The notes: generated by a model not told the origin, from the sequence alone. 64,000 nucleotides of DNA from Bacillota bacterium (GCA_023426125.1 JAFABI010000051.1:1-64000), one strand, 5' to 3'; numbered from the stretch's first letter, positions 35,960 through 45,344 are shown. Made by a program: numbers and translations.

Positions 35960-37678
35960 TTATTTCCAGCTGTCCAGAATCCTCTTGTATTCTTTCGTTA
36001 CGTATGCCTCAAAATCCTTCAAGCCGGCTTTATTCGCTTTCTCTCTCATTTTCATGAATTCCTGCTCACATTGCGCCTCCGTCTTCGACATAACTGCCGT
36101 TGCAAAACCTGCATCCGCAATGTCAAAAACTGTCTGTCGTATGGTCGCTACGGGGTCATCCGCCGGGAAAGTGATTAAATAGGCCGCCGTGTTATCAAAA
36201 ACCGTCCCCTTCACATTGTCCTCGTCAACCTTGCGCCACTTGTTCGCATCTACGATCTCCTTGACGGAGTCAACCCAGAAGCAGGTGCCGTCCGGGAACT
36301 GCTGGTTCGGGTATACAACTCCGTATTGCGTATAACCCAAGGCCGTAAGCTTATCCCAATCGACGGTTTGATCGATGATCGCATTCTTCACGGTTTCGTT
36401 CCAGGTAAATTTCTTATAATCCGTCGGATCGCTGTTCCAGACCGAATCGGCTTCATTCGGCAGTCCCCAGCCGAACACCCTGGCGCCCCATGGCGTATTC
36501 ATATAGTCAAACCATTTCATAACGGCTTCCGGCTGTTTGCACTTGTCGGTGATGGCAGTAAAGCCATATCCCGTCGTAGAATCCGGAGTGAGGGTTGCGC
36601 TTTCTATCTCGGGTATTTTCATGTTATGCAGGACATACCGCATGTTATCGTCATAGGCTTCGCCATAGGATTTTTGCCATTTCTCGGCGCCATACTGGGA
36701 GTTTTCCCACTTCCTTACAATGCTGCCCGCATATCTTTCGTTCATTACCCTGGCTCCCCAGTCTTCAAACAGCTGGGTAAAGGAATCCGGGTCAAGCATG
36801 CCTTCCCTGTAGACCTTGTTCAGCCATTTTGTAAATTGCAGCCCTTCATCCGTATTGATCCAGTAAGTCCTGCTGTTGTCTTCGCCTGTCTTCCAATCCC
36901 ACTGCAGCCCCCAGAAGCCGCCAAGTCTGGTATACGGCCTTGTATAATTGCCATTTACCTTGTATTCGCCTAAGGCAAATACCTTCTCGCCGTTTTTGTT
37001 TTGGGGGTGCTTTTCTACCAGTTTCTTCAATACATCATAGTATTCATCCGGCGTTGAAAAGCTAGGGGCCCCGATTTCCTGATACCAGTCATAGCGGACC
37101 GATGCTCCGAAAGCGGCAACCGGCAGCGAGCCCCATCCGTCAGGAATACCGTAAACGTTGCCATCGGCGCTTTTAAACCGGCCTAAAAGGTCTCCCATGG
37201 CACTTTTGACGTTGGGACCGTACTGCTCGATCAATGGAGTGAGATTTTGTAGTTTTCCCATGCTTATCCACTTGTCGAAATCGGCCCTCAGCATAAGCGC
37301 GACCACTTCAGGGTAGGTACCTGACGCGAGCATCATGGTCAATCTTTGGGCACGGTCATTTTCATCGTTCATTCGTGTGATCTTCATATTGAATTTTTCA
37401 AGCAGGAATTTGTCATATTTGGATTCACCCGGCACCCCGAATTTATCCATATCGGTCTGGGATAATTGCCCTCCTAAAAACGTTATCTCAAGAGTTTTTT
37501 CAGGTACCTCCCAACCAAATTCGTTGAGCTTTGGCGTCGCCCCTTCCGTGGAAGCACTCCCCTGTGTCGTACCCGAAGCCGTCGTTGTCTGATCTGCCTG
37601 ACCATTATCGGAGCCGCAGCTTGACAGCATCGTCAGCATCAACCCCAATGCAAGAATGATACAAACCAGTTTTTTCAT
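35960..37678 (-). CDS. Extracellular solute-binding lipoprotein, LplA-like (importer 1)
   Basis: A 572-aa lipoprotein with lipobox LTMLSSCGSD, then a Thr/Ser/Gly linker. It belongs to the long LplA-type binding proteins of Firmicutes (VPEKTLEITFLGGQ, NLTPLIEQYGPNVK, WFDYMNTPWGARVFGWG). It should bind oligosaccharides, here probably arabinose-containing ones given the downstream GH127. ATG at 37678 after AAGGAGGGG. The promoter region carries the motif shared with the paralogous gene at 45125 (37738-37754). Confidence 0.94.
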   Translation of the reverse strand: MKKLVCIILALGLMLTMLSSCGSDNGQADQTTTASGTTQGSASTEGATPKLNEFGWEVPEKTLEITFLGGQLSQTDMDKFGVPGESKYDKFLLEKFNMKITRMNDENDRAQRLTMMLASGTYPEVVALMLRADFDKWISMGKLQNLTPLIEQYGPNVKSAMGDLLGRFKSADGNVYGIPDGWGSLPVAAFGASVRYDWYQEIGAPSFSTPDEYYDVLKKLVEKHPQNKNGEKVFALGEYKVNGNYTRPYTRLGGFWGLQWDWKTGEDNSRTYWINTDEGLQFTKWLNKVYREGMLDPDSFTQLFEDWGARVMNERYAGSIVRKWENSQYGAEKWQKSYGEAYDDNMRYVLHNMKIPEIESATLTPDSTTGYGFTAITDKCKQPEAVMKWFDYMNTPWGARVFGWGLPNEADSVWNSDPTDYKKFTWNETVKNAIIDQTVDWDKLTALGYTQYGVVYPNQQFPDGTCFWVDSVKEIVDANKWRKVDEDNVKGTVFDNTAAYLITFPADDPVATIRQTVFDIADAGFATAVMSKTEAQCEQEFMKMREKANKAGLKDFEAYVTKEYKRILDSWK

Positions 37679-37737
37679 ATTACCCCTCCTTAAAGATTTT
37701 TTACTTATAGTAATAACATAACAGTTTAGAAAGACAA

Positions 37738-37754
37738 TGTCAGTTAAATATCTT
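37738..37754 (-). promoter_or_regulatory. Motif shared by the two LplA-type operons (site 1)
   Basis: On the minus strand the sequence is AAGATATTTAACTGACA. The paralogous operon has AAGATAATTAACTGACA at 45188-45204, an identical 17-mer but for one base, at the same distance (~60-75 bases) upstream of the binding-protein start in otherwise diverged DNA. It is a good candidate binding site for the AraC-type response regulators. Confidence 0.65.
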
Positions 37755-37796
37755 GTTTTTTAGTGTAAAATCATTGTCAAAGGAGAAAATTTATTT

Positions 37797-37942
37797 TTTT
37801 TGTATAGTGTAATTATAAGTTATACTGTCATTGAAAGCAATTCAAATAGTTATTAACCTATGTAAAAACACCGCTAATAACAATACCAGGGACAATAAGC
37901 AGTTTATTGATTTATGACCGCTTTTCTATATATTCGTATATA
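37797..37942 (+). pseudogene. Decayed promoter and 5' end of a YesM-type histidine kinase gene
   Basis: From TTTGTATAGT (37798) to about 37866 this DNA aligns on the plus strand with the region upstream of the intact kinase gene at 47781 (TTTGTATAGT at 47671-47680 onward, through GAAAGCAATT and ATGTAA). After a gap of ~100 bp the homology resumes: ACAATAAGCAGTTTATTGAT (from 37891) matches kinase codons for IISSLLIYHRFLISY, here readable as TISSLLIYDRFSIYS. The ribosome site, start codon and first ~20 codons are lost, and the homology stops inside the 3' end of the response regulator gene at 37926. Confidence 0.75.
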
Positions 37943-39461
37943 TTTTATTTCGATATTGATTGGGAGTGACTCCTGTCAGCTTTTTAAAAATTTTATAATA
38001 GTATTTTTCATCTAAAAAGCCCACGCTTTCCGCAACTTCATAAATTCTATACTGTGGCTGCATCAACAGGATTTTTGATTTCTCAATGCGTATTTTCTGT
38101 AAATAATCTGAAAAATACATGCCTGTTTCCCGTTTAAACATATTACTCAAATAGCACGCGTTTATGTTGATATATTTGGCAACTTCCTCCAGGGAGATAT
38201 TCTTATGGTAATTGATCTCGATATATTTTATTACTGCATTGATTCTGTTGGTATGGTTTGCTGAAAGAGTATCATTTTTGTTTATACCGATGCTCTGGAA
38301 GATTTGTTTTATATTCAGCTGTAAATTTGCGAGAGTTTCTGCAGAATAGCAAATATCCTCCATATTAAAATTCATTTTGACATAGCTTCTTTTACTTTGC
38401 GACATATGATAAACAATAAAATTATCGATTGAATTCTTTATCAGGTCAGGTGTCAAAGGAGAAAGGCTATACAAAAAATTAAATAAATGATCAATGCTCA
38501 TATTGATTTCATAGGGATTTTCAGCATTTATGGCATTGGTCATTTCCTGATAAAAAGCATTCAATGCAGGGCTTGTAACCTGTATGTCCCTTACTTGGGA
38601 ATAGGTATGGACATGTTGCAATGAATTGGTCAGCCGGAAAGCCAACGCTTTCTTTGACTGCCTGACCAATTCAGGCAATTCGGCTCTTTCAATACAACAC
38701 TCGCTTAAACCGCAGTATACGTCAGCCATGCGGTCACTTGCAGGTTTAATAATAAATTGGTTAATAAGCCCCGGTAAGACTTCATTTAACGGCTTATCCA
38801 TATTTATCAGACAGAGGATTGTATTTTGATTGTAGGTATATCTAAATAAAATATCCAGTTGATGCCTGCAATTATCCAAAATATTCATTATCAATTGCAT
38901 ATCGGATCTGCAGTAAATGGAAAGAATAGCCATGTATTCTTTTTTGCAGCCAATACCTGCATTCGATAAAGTAAAATCCAGGTCAATGGTACTATGGTAA
39001 CCCTCCAGTATTTCTTTCAAAATATTTGAGTAATATTCCCTTAGCTTTTCTTCACTTTTCTCTTTCCTGAGATTTTCTTCATTTTCGCGTTCAAGCTGTT
39101 CCAAAAGCCTATTCAGTATAATGGATAGTTTTTCTTTTTCGATAGGCTTAAGAAGATACTCCGATACATTATAGCTGATGGCCTTTTGTGCAAAAGAAAA
39201 TTCACTGTAGCCGCTGATGATGATGAATTTAATTTCCGGGTTGGTTTTCTTTACCTGTTCAATAAAAGCAAGCCCGTTCATTAACGGCATTTTTATATCG
39301 GTGATCACTATATGTGGTTTATACTCGGCTGTCACCCTTAATGCATCCAGTCCATTTTCCGCTTCAACGATATCTGCCAGAGGCAGCTCCATTTTTTTGA
39401 TTATTTTTACCAACCCTTTTCTTATGGTATGATCATCCTCAATAATCAACAGACGGTACAA
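37926..39461 (-). CDS. YesN-type response regulator with AraC output domain (pair 1)
   Basis: A ~511-aa regulator. The receiver domain begins YRLLIIEDDHTIRKGLVKII, with phospho-Asp in ITDIKMPLMNG and the Lys switch in EYLLKPIEKEKL. A central ~250-residue helical region follows, then an AraC helix-turn-helix domain (ISLEEVAKYININACYLSNMFK; VAESVGFLDEKYYYKIFK). The start is taken as the TTG at 39461, 6 bases after GGGGGAG and aligning with the ATG of its paralogue at 49603; a GTG at 39485 is possible. The gene follows the kinase by 27 bases. Its final codons (after NQYRN) overlap the kinase remnant. Confidence 0.92.
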   Translation of the reverse strand: MYRLLIIEDDHTIRKGLVKIIKKMELPLADIVEAENGLDALRVTAEYKPHIVITDIKMPLMNGLAFIEQVKKTNPEIKFIIISGYSEFSFAQKAISYNVSEYLLKPIEKEKLSIILNRLLEQLERENEENLRKEKSEEKLREYYSNILKEILEGYHSTIDLDFTLSNAGIGCKKEYMAILSIYCRSDMQLIMNILDNCRHQLDILFRYTYNQNTILCLINMDKPLNEVLPGLINQFIIKPASDRMADVYCGLSECCIERAELPELVRQSKKALAFRLTNSLQHVHTYSQVRDIQVTSPALNAFYQEMTNAINAENPYEINMSIDHLFNFLYSLSPLTPDLIKNSIDNFIVYHMSQSKRSYVKMNFNMEDICYSAETLANLQLNIKQIFQSIGINKNDTLSANHTNRINAVIKYIEINYHKNISLEEVAKYININACYLSNMFKRETGMYFSDYLQKIRIEKSKILLMQPQYRIYEVAESVGFLDEKYYYKIFKKLTGVTPNQYRNKIYTNI

Positions 39462-39488
39462 TGTGTACTCCCCCTCTCCACACACTGA

Positions 39489-41306
39489 TCATAATCCGAT
39501 TATTTCTGAAGCAGGAATGCTTACTATGATTGTAGTACCTCCATTTTTTACGCTATACGCTCTCACCCCGAACTCGTCCCCATAAAATAATTTAATCCTC
39601 CTGCTTACATTGACCAGTCCTATACTGCTGCCATATAAGTGTTTTGGAGTATCGCATACTTTCCTGTCCAACATTTCGTTCAATTGTTTATGCCTGGCTT
39701 CATCGATTCCCAAACCATCATCCCGTATTGAAAGTGAAATCACATCATTGATTCTTTCACCGGTTACATTTATGTGAAGTAAATTCTGACTGTCTCCCAA
39801 TCCATGAAAAATACAGTTCTCAATAATGGGCTGCAGCACAAGATTCAGAATCTTGTTGCCGCATATCTCCTCATCTACATCATAGCTTATCTTTATCCTA
39901 TTATTTCTTATACGATTTTGCAGTTTAACATACTTTCCTATGTTATCCAACTCATTACCGATATTGATCAAATGGGTTTCCGTGTGTATGTTTTGACGTA
40001 AAAGGTTGCCTAGAGCAGTAAGTCCGTCCGATATTTCTTCTTCGTCGTGAAGCTCTGCCGTCATCTTTAAAGATTCCAGCGTATTATAGATGAAATGCGG
40101 TTTTATCTGGGATTGCAGCGCGGCAAGCTCCGCCTGCTTTTGAGATATTTCCACCATATAAACCTTGTTAATCAGTTCGTGTATCCGGGCAGCCATGATG
40201 TTGAAGTCGCCGCACAGCTTGTCAAGCTCGTCCGAGCCCACGACAGATATCCTTGTATTAAAATCGCCCTCCTGGAATTTGTGGAAAGCACTTGTTAATT
40301 TTTTTATTTTTTTTGTAAACACATTGCCGAGAGTCACTGCCAAAATAATAAGAAAAATAAAAGTTATCGTTATTGTATAGAGGAAGCTTTTTACTGATTT
40401 ATCCGATATGTCTTTGATCTCGGTTTCAGGTATAATACCTACGATATATGCATTTAATCTGTCAATTTTATTGAAGCTTATCGTATAGTCTATATTGTCA
40501 AATGTATATTGATACCTTCCTTTCGATTCGGATAAAATATTTATAAAGCGATCGTTTTGGATTAATGATTTTACGATGGGAGCTTCATTACCGGTTATTA
40601 TTTCGTTTTTATTGTTTAGAACTGCCAAAAAGCCGCTGTTCCCTATAGGGGAAAGATTCAGGGAACTATATAAAACCTGGGGTTTTATTTGCAGCTCCGC
40701 ATACGATAGATTTTTCTTATATAATAGCGTTATCGTACAAAACAAAGAATATACATGAGAGGAATTATCGGTATTGTCAAAGCCTCTATAAGGCCTCTGG
40801 ATATGGTACTTCTCCCAATAGGGCAGACCCAGCCTGGTTTTATCTCTCATTTCCTTGAACCAATTTTGATTTTCAAAAGCAGACGCATAGGTAAAGACAT
40901 CAATCTCGGAAATACTACGGTTGAAGGTCAACACGTTGATCTTGTTAATATCCGGATTGGTGTTTTTAATCCATTCAAACAACGGTATTACTTTATTTGT
41001 CAAATTATTGTAGGAATCCATGCTTAAAGGATTGTACCGCTCATTCAAAAATGAAGTCAGTGAAGTATTTGAGGAAAGTTGAAAGGCGACCTTTTCAACG
41101 GTATTCAAGGTTTCGTTTATATTGTTCACTTCCTGGTTCAGTCTCTGGTCGATCATTGTTGACGAGTTTTCAATATAGGTCAGCAGGAATTGCTTATAAA
41201 TAATCATACTGCTTATAATCAGCGGAATAGTTATAAGCAGTATGTACGAAAACAACAGCTTTGTCCTGAAACTGGTATTTTTTAAGTTTTTATATTTCTT
41301 AAGCAT
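39489..41306 (-). CDS. YesM-type sensor histidine kinase (pair 1)
   Basis: A ~605-aa membrane kinase: membrane segment near residues 15-38, an extracytoplasmic Cache-like sensor (~40-290), second membrane segment, HAMP (EGDFNTRISVVGSDELDKL), then the His_kinase domain with LQSQIKPHFIYNTLESLKM (phospho-His) and a HATPase domain (NLVLQPIIENCIFHGLG, RDDGLGIDEA). The ATG at 41306 follows GGAGGCTAT and was preferred to upstream starts. It forms a pair with the regulator at 37926. Lying directly downstream of importer 2, it may sense that importer's sugar or its binding protein. Confidence 0.93.
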   Translation of the reverse strand: MLKKYKNLKNTSFRTKLLFSYILLITIPLIISSMIIYKQFLLTYIENSSTMIDQRLNQEVNNINETLNTVEKVAFQLSSNTSLTSFLNERYNPLSMDSYNNLTNKVIPLFEWIKNTNPDINKINVLTFNRSISEIDVFTYASAFENQNWFKEMRDKTRLGLPYWEKYHIQRPYRGFDNTDNSSHVYSLFCTITLLYKKNLSYAELQIKPQVLYSSLNLSPIGNSGFLAVLNNKNEIITGNEAPIVKSLIQNDRFINILSESKGRYQYTFDNIDYTISFNKIDRLNAYIVGIIPETEIKDISDKSVKSFLYTITITFIFLIILAVTLGNVFTKKIKKLTSAFHKFQEGDFNTRISVVGSDELDKLCGDFNIMAARIHELINKVYMVEISQKQAELAALQSQIKPHFIYNTLESLKMTAELHDEEEISDGLTALGNLLRQNIHTETHLINIGNELDNIGKYVKLQNRIRNNRIKISYDVDEEICGNKILNLVLQPIIENCIFHGLGDSQNLLHINVTGERINDVISLSIRDDGLGIDEARHKQLNEMLDRKVCDTPKHLYGSSIGLVNVSRRIKLFYGDEFGVRAYSVKNGGTTIIVSIPASEIIGL

Positions 41307-41436
41307 ATAGCCTCCGGACATATGATTTTTATTACTTTCGAACACCTATACCAGGGCATATGTAATTGTTTCCGGTTTTTTAGCAAATCTTGTCCGGTTT
41401 CATATCTTATGTAAAATTCTTATGTAAAATATTATA

Positions 41437-42333
41437 TCATCCTTTGACTGAACCGATTGTAATTCCTCCAATAAAATATTTCTGCAAAAACGGATAGGTT
41501 ACGAGAATCGGGAAGGTAACAATGATTGTTGTAGCCGCTCTGAAGGTCAGCGGCGTAAGATTTTTAAACCTGGACTGTGCAAGCTGCTCGTTTTGCAGGT
41601 TTTGCACCATATCCATTTCCAGAAGCAGTCTCCGCAGATATACCTGGATGGTATCCCATCTACCGGACGGGTTATATATCATAACATCAAACCAGGCGTT
41701 CCAATGCTGCACGGCAATATATACTGCAATTGCTGCAAATACCGGCAGCGACACGGGAATAACAATCAGGTAGTAAATCCTGAGCTCATTACAGCCATCA
41801 ATTCTCGGAGCTTCAATCAAAGAATCGGGAAGACCCTGGACATAGGAAGCGATCAAAAGCATATAGTATGCATTAATAAGAGTCGGCAGCCAATATACGT
41901 TAAAGGAATTTGTCAGCCCAAGCTTGCTGATTAAAAGGTATGTCGGTATAAGACCTCCGCTGAAATACATTGTCACCAGAAAGATCACTCTCATAAACCT
42001 TCTGCCTGAAAATCCCTTTACCGAAACGATATACGCGAGCAATCCCGTTACAAACAGGCCCGTACATGTACCGACGACTACCCTGAGTACGGATATAAGA
42101 GCACCGTTTATTATTTTGGGATTCTTGAAAAGCATTCCATAGGCATCGATTGAAAATTTCCTTGGAAAGAGGTAGATCCCTCCTTTAACAGCATCTATAC
42201 CATCATTGAAGGATAATATGAGCTGATTGAAAAAGGGGTATACGACAAGGAGTGAAAATACGATCATTATAAATAGATTAAGTACATCAAATGCTTTACT
42301 GCCTATACCTTGCTTGTAATATCTGTTTTCCAT
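41437..42333 (-). CDS. ABC transporter permease, YtcP/LplC-like (importer 2)
   Basis: A 298-aa permease with the same architecture as the importer-1 copy at 33978: VLNLFIMIVFSLLVVYPFFNQ, EAA-loop EAPRIDGCNELRIYYLIVIPVS, end YPFLQKYFIGGITIGSVKG. ATG at 42333 behind AGAGGTG. It follows the LplB-like gene by 9 bases and precedes the histidine kinase gene by 130 bases. Confidence 0.95.
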   Translation of the reverse strand: MENRYYKQGIGSKAFDVLNLFIMIVFSLLVVYPFFNQLILSFNDGIDAVKGGIYLFPRKFSIDAYGMLFKNPKIINGALISVLRVVVGTCTGLFVTGLLAYIVSVKGFSGRRFMRVIFLVTMYFSGGLIPTYLLISKLGLTNSFNVYWLPTLINAYYMLLIASYVQGLPDSLIEAPRIDGCNELRIYYLIVIPVSLPVFAAIAVYIAVQHWNAWFDVMIYNPSGRWDTIQVYLRRLLLEMDMVQNLQNEQLAQSRFKNLTPLTFRAATTIIVTFPILVTYPFLQKYFIGGITIGSVKG

Positions 42334-42342
42334 TTTACACCT

Positions 42343-43302
42343 CTATATAATCGACAGGTCGGTAACCTTTCTCGAAATTTTATTTGCAAGCAAAACCAAT
42401 CCCAGTGCTATTACCGATCTCATAAGACCTATTGCCGCACCGTAAGAATACCTTCCCAACTGGAATCCGTATTTATAGATATAAGTATCAATAACTTCAT
42501 AATAGTCTCTTGTCTGCGAATTTCCGATCAAAAGCTGCTGCTCGAACCCGGCATTAAGTACGCCTCCGATTTGCAGGATCAGGAGAAGTATGATGGTAGG
42601 TTTGATACCGGGCAGTGTTATATGCCATATCATCCCAAAGCGTCCCAGGCCGTCTGTAGCTCCCGCCTGATATAGTTCAGCGTCGATGCCTGCAATTGCC
42701 GATAAATATAATATTGAACCCCAACCGATGCCCTTCCATATATTCGAGAAGGTTATCAGCCACCAGAAGTACTTTCCCGTTCCGAGAAAGGCTATTGGAG
42801 AGTTTATGATGCCGGTATCCGCCAAAAGCTTGTTTACAATACCATCCGTACTTAGCAGTGTGAATAGGATATTTGCAACAACTACCCAGGAAACAAAATA
42901 CGGCATATAGGAAACCGTCTGTACAATTTTTTTAAAGCGTCTCAGGAATAATTCATTGATAAGCAATGCAAGAATTATCGGTGCGGGAAAACCAAAAAGA
43001 AGATCAAGAGCACTTATTGCAAATGTATTCCTTATGATCATCAACAGATCGGGAGAATTGAAAAACTGCTCAAAATATGCAAGCCCGGCCCATTCACACG
43101 CCAAATAAGGCTTTCCGGGAATATATTTTAGAAAAGCTATAATAATTCCATACATGGGGTAATACGCAAATGCGGCAACCCATGCAATGATAGGTAAACA
43201 CAGCAGCCATAGCTGTCTTTCCCTTCTGAACCTTTTTATTACCGCCCAGGTCTTGCTTTGGCTGAGCTTTCCGGAATTAACGTTTAAAACAACATCCTTC
43301 AT
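42343..43302 (-). CDS. ABC transporter permease, LplB-like (importer 2)
   Basis: A 319-aa permease. LWLLCLPIIAWVAAFAYYPMYGIIIAF and the EAA-loop QAGATDGLGRFGMIWHITLPG define it; it is a paralogue of the subunit at 34890. ATG at 43302 behind AAAGGAT. It is the middle gene of the SBP-LplB-YtcP operon 45125-41437. No nucleotide-binding subunit is encoded nearby. Confidence 0.95.
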   Translation of the reverse strand: MKDVVLNVNSGKLSQSKTWAVIKRFRRERQLWLLCLPIIAWVAAFAYYPMYGIIIAFLKYIPGKPYLACEWAGLAYFEQFFNSPDLLMIIRNTFAISALDLLFGFPAPIILALLINELFLRRFKKIVQTVSYMPYFVSWVVVANILFTLLSTDGIVNKLLADTGIINSPIAFLGTGKYFWWLITFSNIWKGIGWGSILYLSAIAGIDAELYQAGATDGLGRFGMIWHITLPGIKPTIILLLILQIGGVLNAGFEQQLLIGNSQTRDYYEVIDTYIYKYGFQLGRYSYGAAIGLMRSVIALGLVLLANKISRKVTDLSII

Positions 43303-43457
43303 AATCGGTTTTATCCTTTAATATATTTTTCAGTAACAAGTACGGTGATATTTGCGGCAAAGAGAAGTACCGCTGTTTCCGTACTTCTCTTTGCCATATT
43401 CGTCTCGCTAGAGTGAAGCTTCATGCCAAAATATTGTTGATTGTTTCCATAACTTAT

Positions 43458-45125
43458 TTATTTCCATGCTTCGAGATTCTTATTGTAATTTTCCGAATAG
43501 AATTTCTCCAATGTATCGACGCCTGCTTTGGCTATTTTTTCTTTCATATCATTAAACCTGGCGATGCATTCTTCTTCCGATTTTGCCATAACCGCGTTGG
43601 CAAAGCCATTTAGAGATATATCCTTGATTTGCTGGTTAATCACGGTTTCATTGCTGTCCGAAGGAAGCGATATGGCATAGTATGCGGAGAAGTCAAAAAT
43701 GCTGTCTTTCAAATTATCATCCTTGAATTTGAACCACTTATTGACATGATTCTGGTCAAGCCAGCATTCAACACCGTTATCATAGAATTTCTGAGAGACG
43801 ACATTCCAGTAAGAACCGTCTCCTCCAAGCTCGCCATACCTTGTTGACTCAAAGGTTCCATTCAGGACCTTGTCTGTTTCAGACTTTATCCATTCCCAAT
43901 TACCTTTTTCATCAATTTTCCAGACAGAGCCTTCTTCATTGGGAACTCCCAGCGAAAGCAGCATCATACCCAGCGTACTAAGCTCGAAATCAAACCATTT
44001 CATAACGTTTTTAGGCTGCTTGCACTTGTCAGTAATGATCGTCCTGCCCCAACCCATGGTATTTTTCGGATTGAGATAGGATTTCGCCACTCCCGGTCCT
44101 TTAACATCATAATGTACGTACCGCATATCATCATTAAAATCGGATTTGAGCTTTACCCACTTAAGAGGGCCTGCATCCTTTGTTACCCACCATACCGCAA
44201 AATGGCCCGCATATCTCTCATTGGTGCATTTTGTCATCCAGTCGTCCCTTTTCTGTGTAAAGGAGTCGGGGTCAAGAAGTCCTGCAAGGTTGAATTTGTT
44301 ATACCATTTGACGAACTCCAATGCTTCGGGGGTTTTGCTCCAGTGCGTCAGAGAACCGTCGTCATTTTCCTTCCAGCCAAACTTGAGGCCCCAGATCCCC
44401 CCAAGCTGCTCGATCATTTTATCGTCTTTCCAGGTACCCAACGCATATACCTTTTCTCCGCTTGCATTGACAGGATGCTTTTCTACCAGCTTTTTCAAAA
44501 CTTCATAATACTCATCGGTGGTAGAGAACGCCGGTGAACCTATTTCCTTATACCAGTCAAGCCTTACCTGGGCGCCATAATCAGCGATCGGCAGAAGGCC
44601 GGAGCCTATGGGAAGTATGTATATTTTTCCATCGTTGTTGGCATATCTCTTCAATGTGGAGCCCAATTCCTTGGTAATATTCGGACCGTATTGTTCTATG
44701 AGCGGAGTCATTTCCTGGGCTTTGCCGAGGTCAACCCATTTCTGGGCTTCCGTGGGAGACATGTTGGATATCATTTCGGGATAGTCATTTGAGGCAAGCA
44801 TAAGATTAAGCTTTTCAACCATTTCCGTATCATAAACGATCTTGTTCAGTTTTACATTAAAATTATCCAGCAGATATTGATGCATGATTTTTGTGTTCTT
44901 CTCTACGGTATCAGGATTATCCTGCCCGCAGTAATAAGTAATCTCCAGGGTTTTATCCGGCACTTTCCAGCCATAAAGGTTTGTCTTTCCGCTTGCCGCC
45001 GGGCCGTCCGACGATGTTGCCGGCAGCGACGAACCCCCTCCCGTATTTTCCGTACCTTTTCCGCAGCCCGCAAGCACTGTAAAGGAAAAAGCCAATACAA
45101 GCACTAGACACAAGAACTTTTTCAT
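43458..45125 (-). CDS. Extracellular solute-binding lipoprotein, LplA-like (importer 2)
   Basis: A 555-aa lipoprotein with lipobox FTVLAGCGKG followed by a Gly/Ser linker. The mature part is colinear with the importer-1 protein (VPDKTLEITYYCGQ, MTPLIEQYGPNITKELGS, DEYYEVLKKLVEKHP) but well diverged, so the ligands may differ. ATG at 45125 behind GGAGGGGAATGT. The shared upstream motif is at 45188-45204. Confidence 0.94.
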   Translation of the reverse strand: MKKFLCLVLVLAFSFTVLAGCGKGTENTGGGSSLPATSSDGPAASGKTNLYGWKVPDKTLEITYYCGQDNPDTVEKNTKIMHQYLLDNFNVKLNKIVYDTEMVEKLNLMLASNDYPEMISNMSPTEAQKWVDLGKAQEMTPLIEQYGPNITKELGSTLKRYANNDGKIYILPIGSGLLPIADYGAQVRLDWYKEIGSPAFSTTDEYYEVLKKLVEKHPVNASGEKVYALGTWKDDKMIEQLGGIWGLKFGWKENDDGSLTHWSKTPEALEFVKWYNKFNLAGLLDPDSFTQKRDDWMTKCTNERYAGHFAVWWVTKDAGPLKWVKLKSDFNDDMRYVHYDVKGPGVAKSYLNPKNTMGWGRTIITDKCKQPKNVMKWFDFELSTLGMMLLSLGVPNEEGSVWKIDEKGNWEWIKSETDKVLNGTFESTRYGELGGDGSYWNVVSQKFYDNGVECWLDQNHVNKWFKFKDDNLKDSIFDFSAYYAISLPSDSNETVINQQIKDISLNGFANAVMAKSEEECIARFNDMKEKIAKAGVDTLEKFYSENYNKNLEAWK

Positions 45126-45187
45126 ACATTCCCCTCCATTTATTTTTTTGATGGTGATATTTATAATTTATCATTGAATGTATGGAC

Positions 45188-45204
45188 TGTCAGTTAATTA
45201 TCTT
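45188..45204 (-). promoter_or_regulatory. Motif shared by the two LplA-type operons (site 2)
   Basis: The minus strand reads AAGATAATTAACTGACA, one base different from the site upstream of importer 1 (37738-37754). It overlaps a possible promoter (TTGAAA just before it). The dispersed ATTGCGAG repeat starts 26 bases further upstream. Confidence 0.65.
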
Positions 45205-45230
45205 TCAATTTGGTACAATATATTTAAATT

Positions 45231-45344
45231 GTGACTACTCAGGTACTGTCATTGCGAGCGAAACGAAGTGGAGCGCGGCAATCTAATAAATGCTGTCCCA
45301 GTCAGAAGCACAGATTGCCACGTCGCTTTGCTCCTCGCAATGAC
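45231..45344 (+). repeat. ATTGCGAG-type dispersed palindromic repeat, copy B
   Basis: A 97-bp core runs from GTCATTGCGAGCGAAACGAA (45248) to GCTCCTCGCAATGAC (ends 45344). It is preceded by the 17-bp flank GTGACTACTCAGGTACT, which matches the flank of copy A at 15 of 17 positions. The orientation is opposite to copy A (14930-15066). It lies between importer 2 and the DUF885 gene. Confidence 0.88.

Noticed and set aside
28902..45125. Binding proteins as periplasmic proteins of a Gram-negative
   Set aside because: All three have lipoboxes and linkers typical of Gram-positive lipoproteins.
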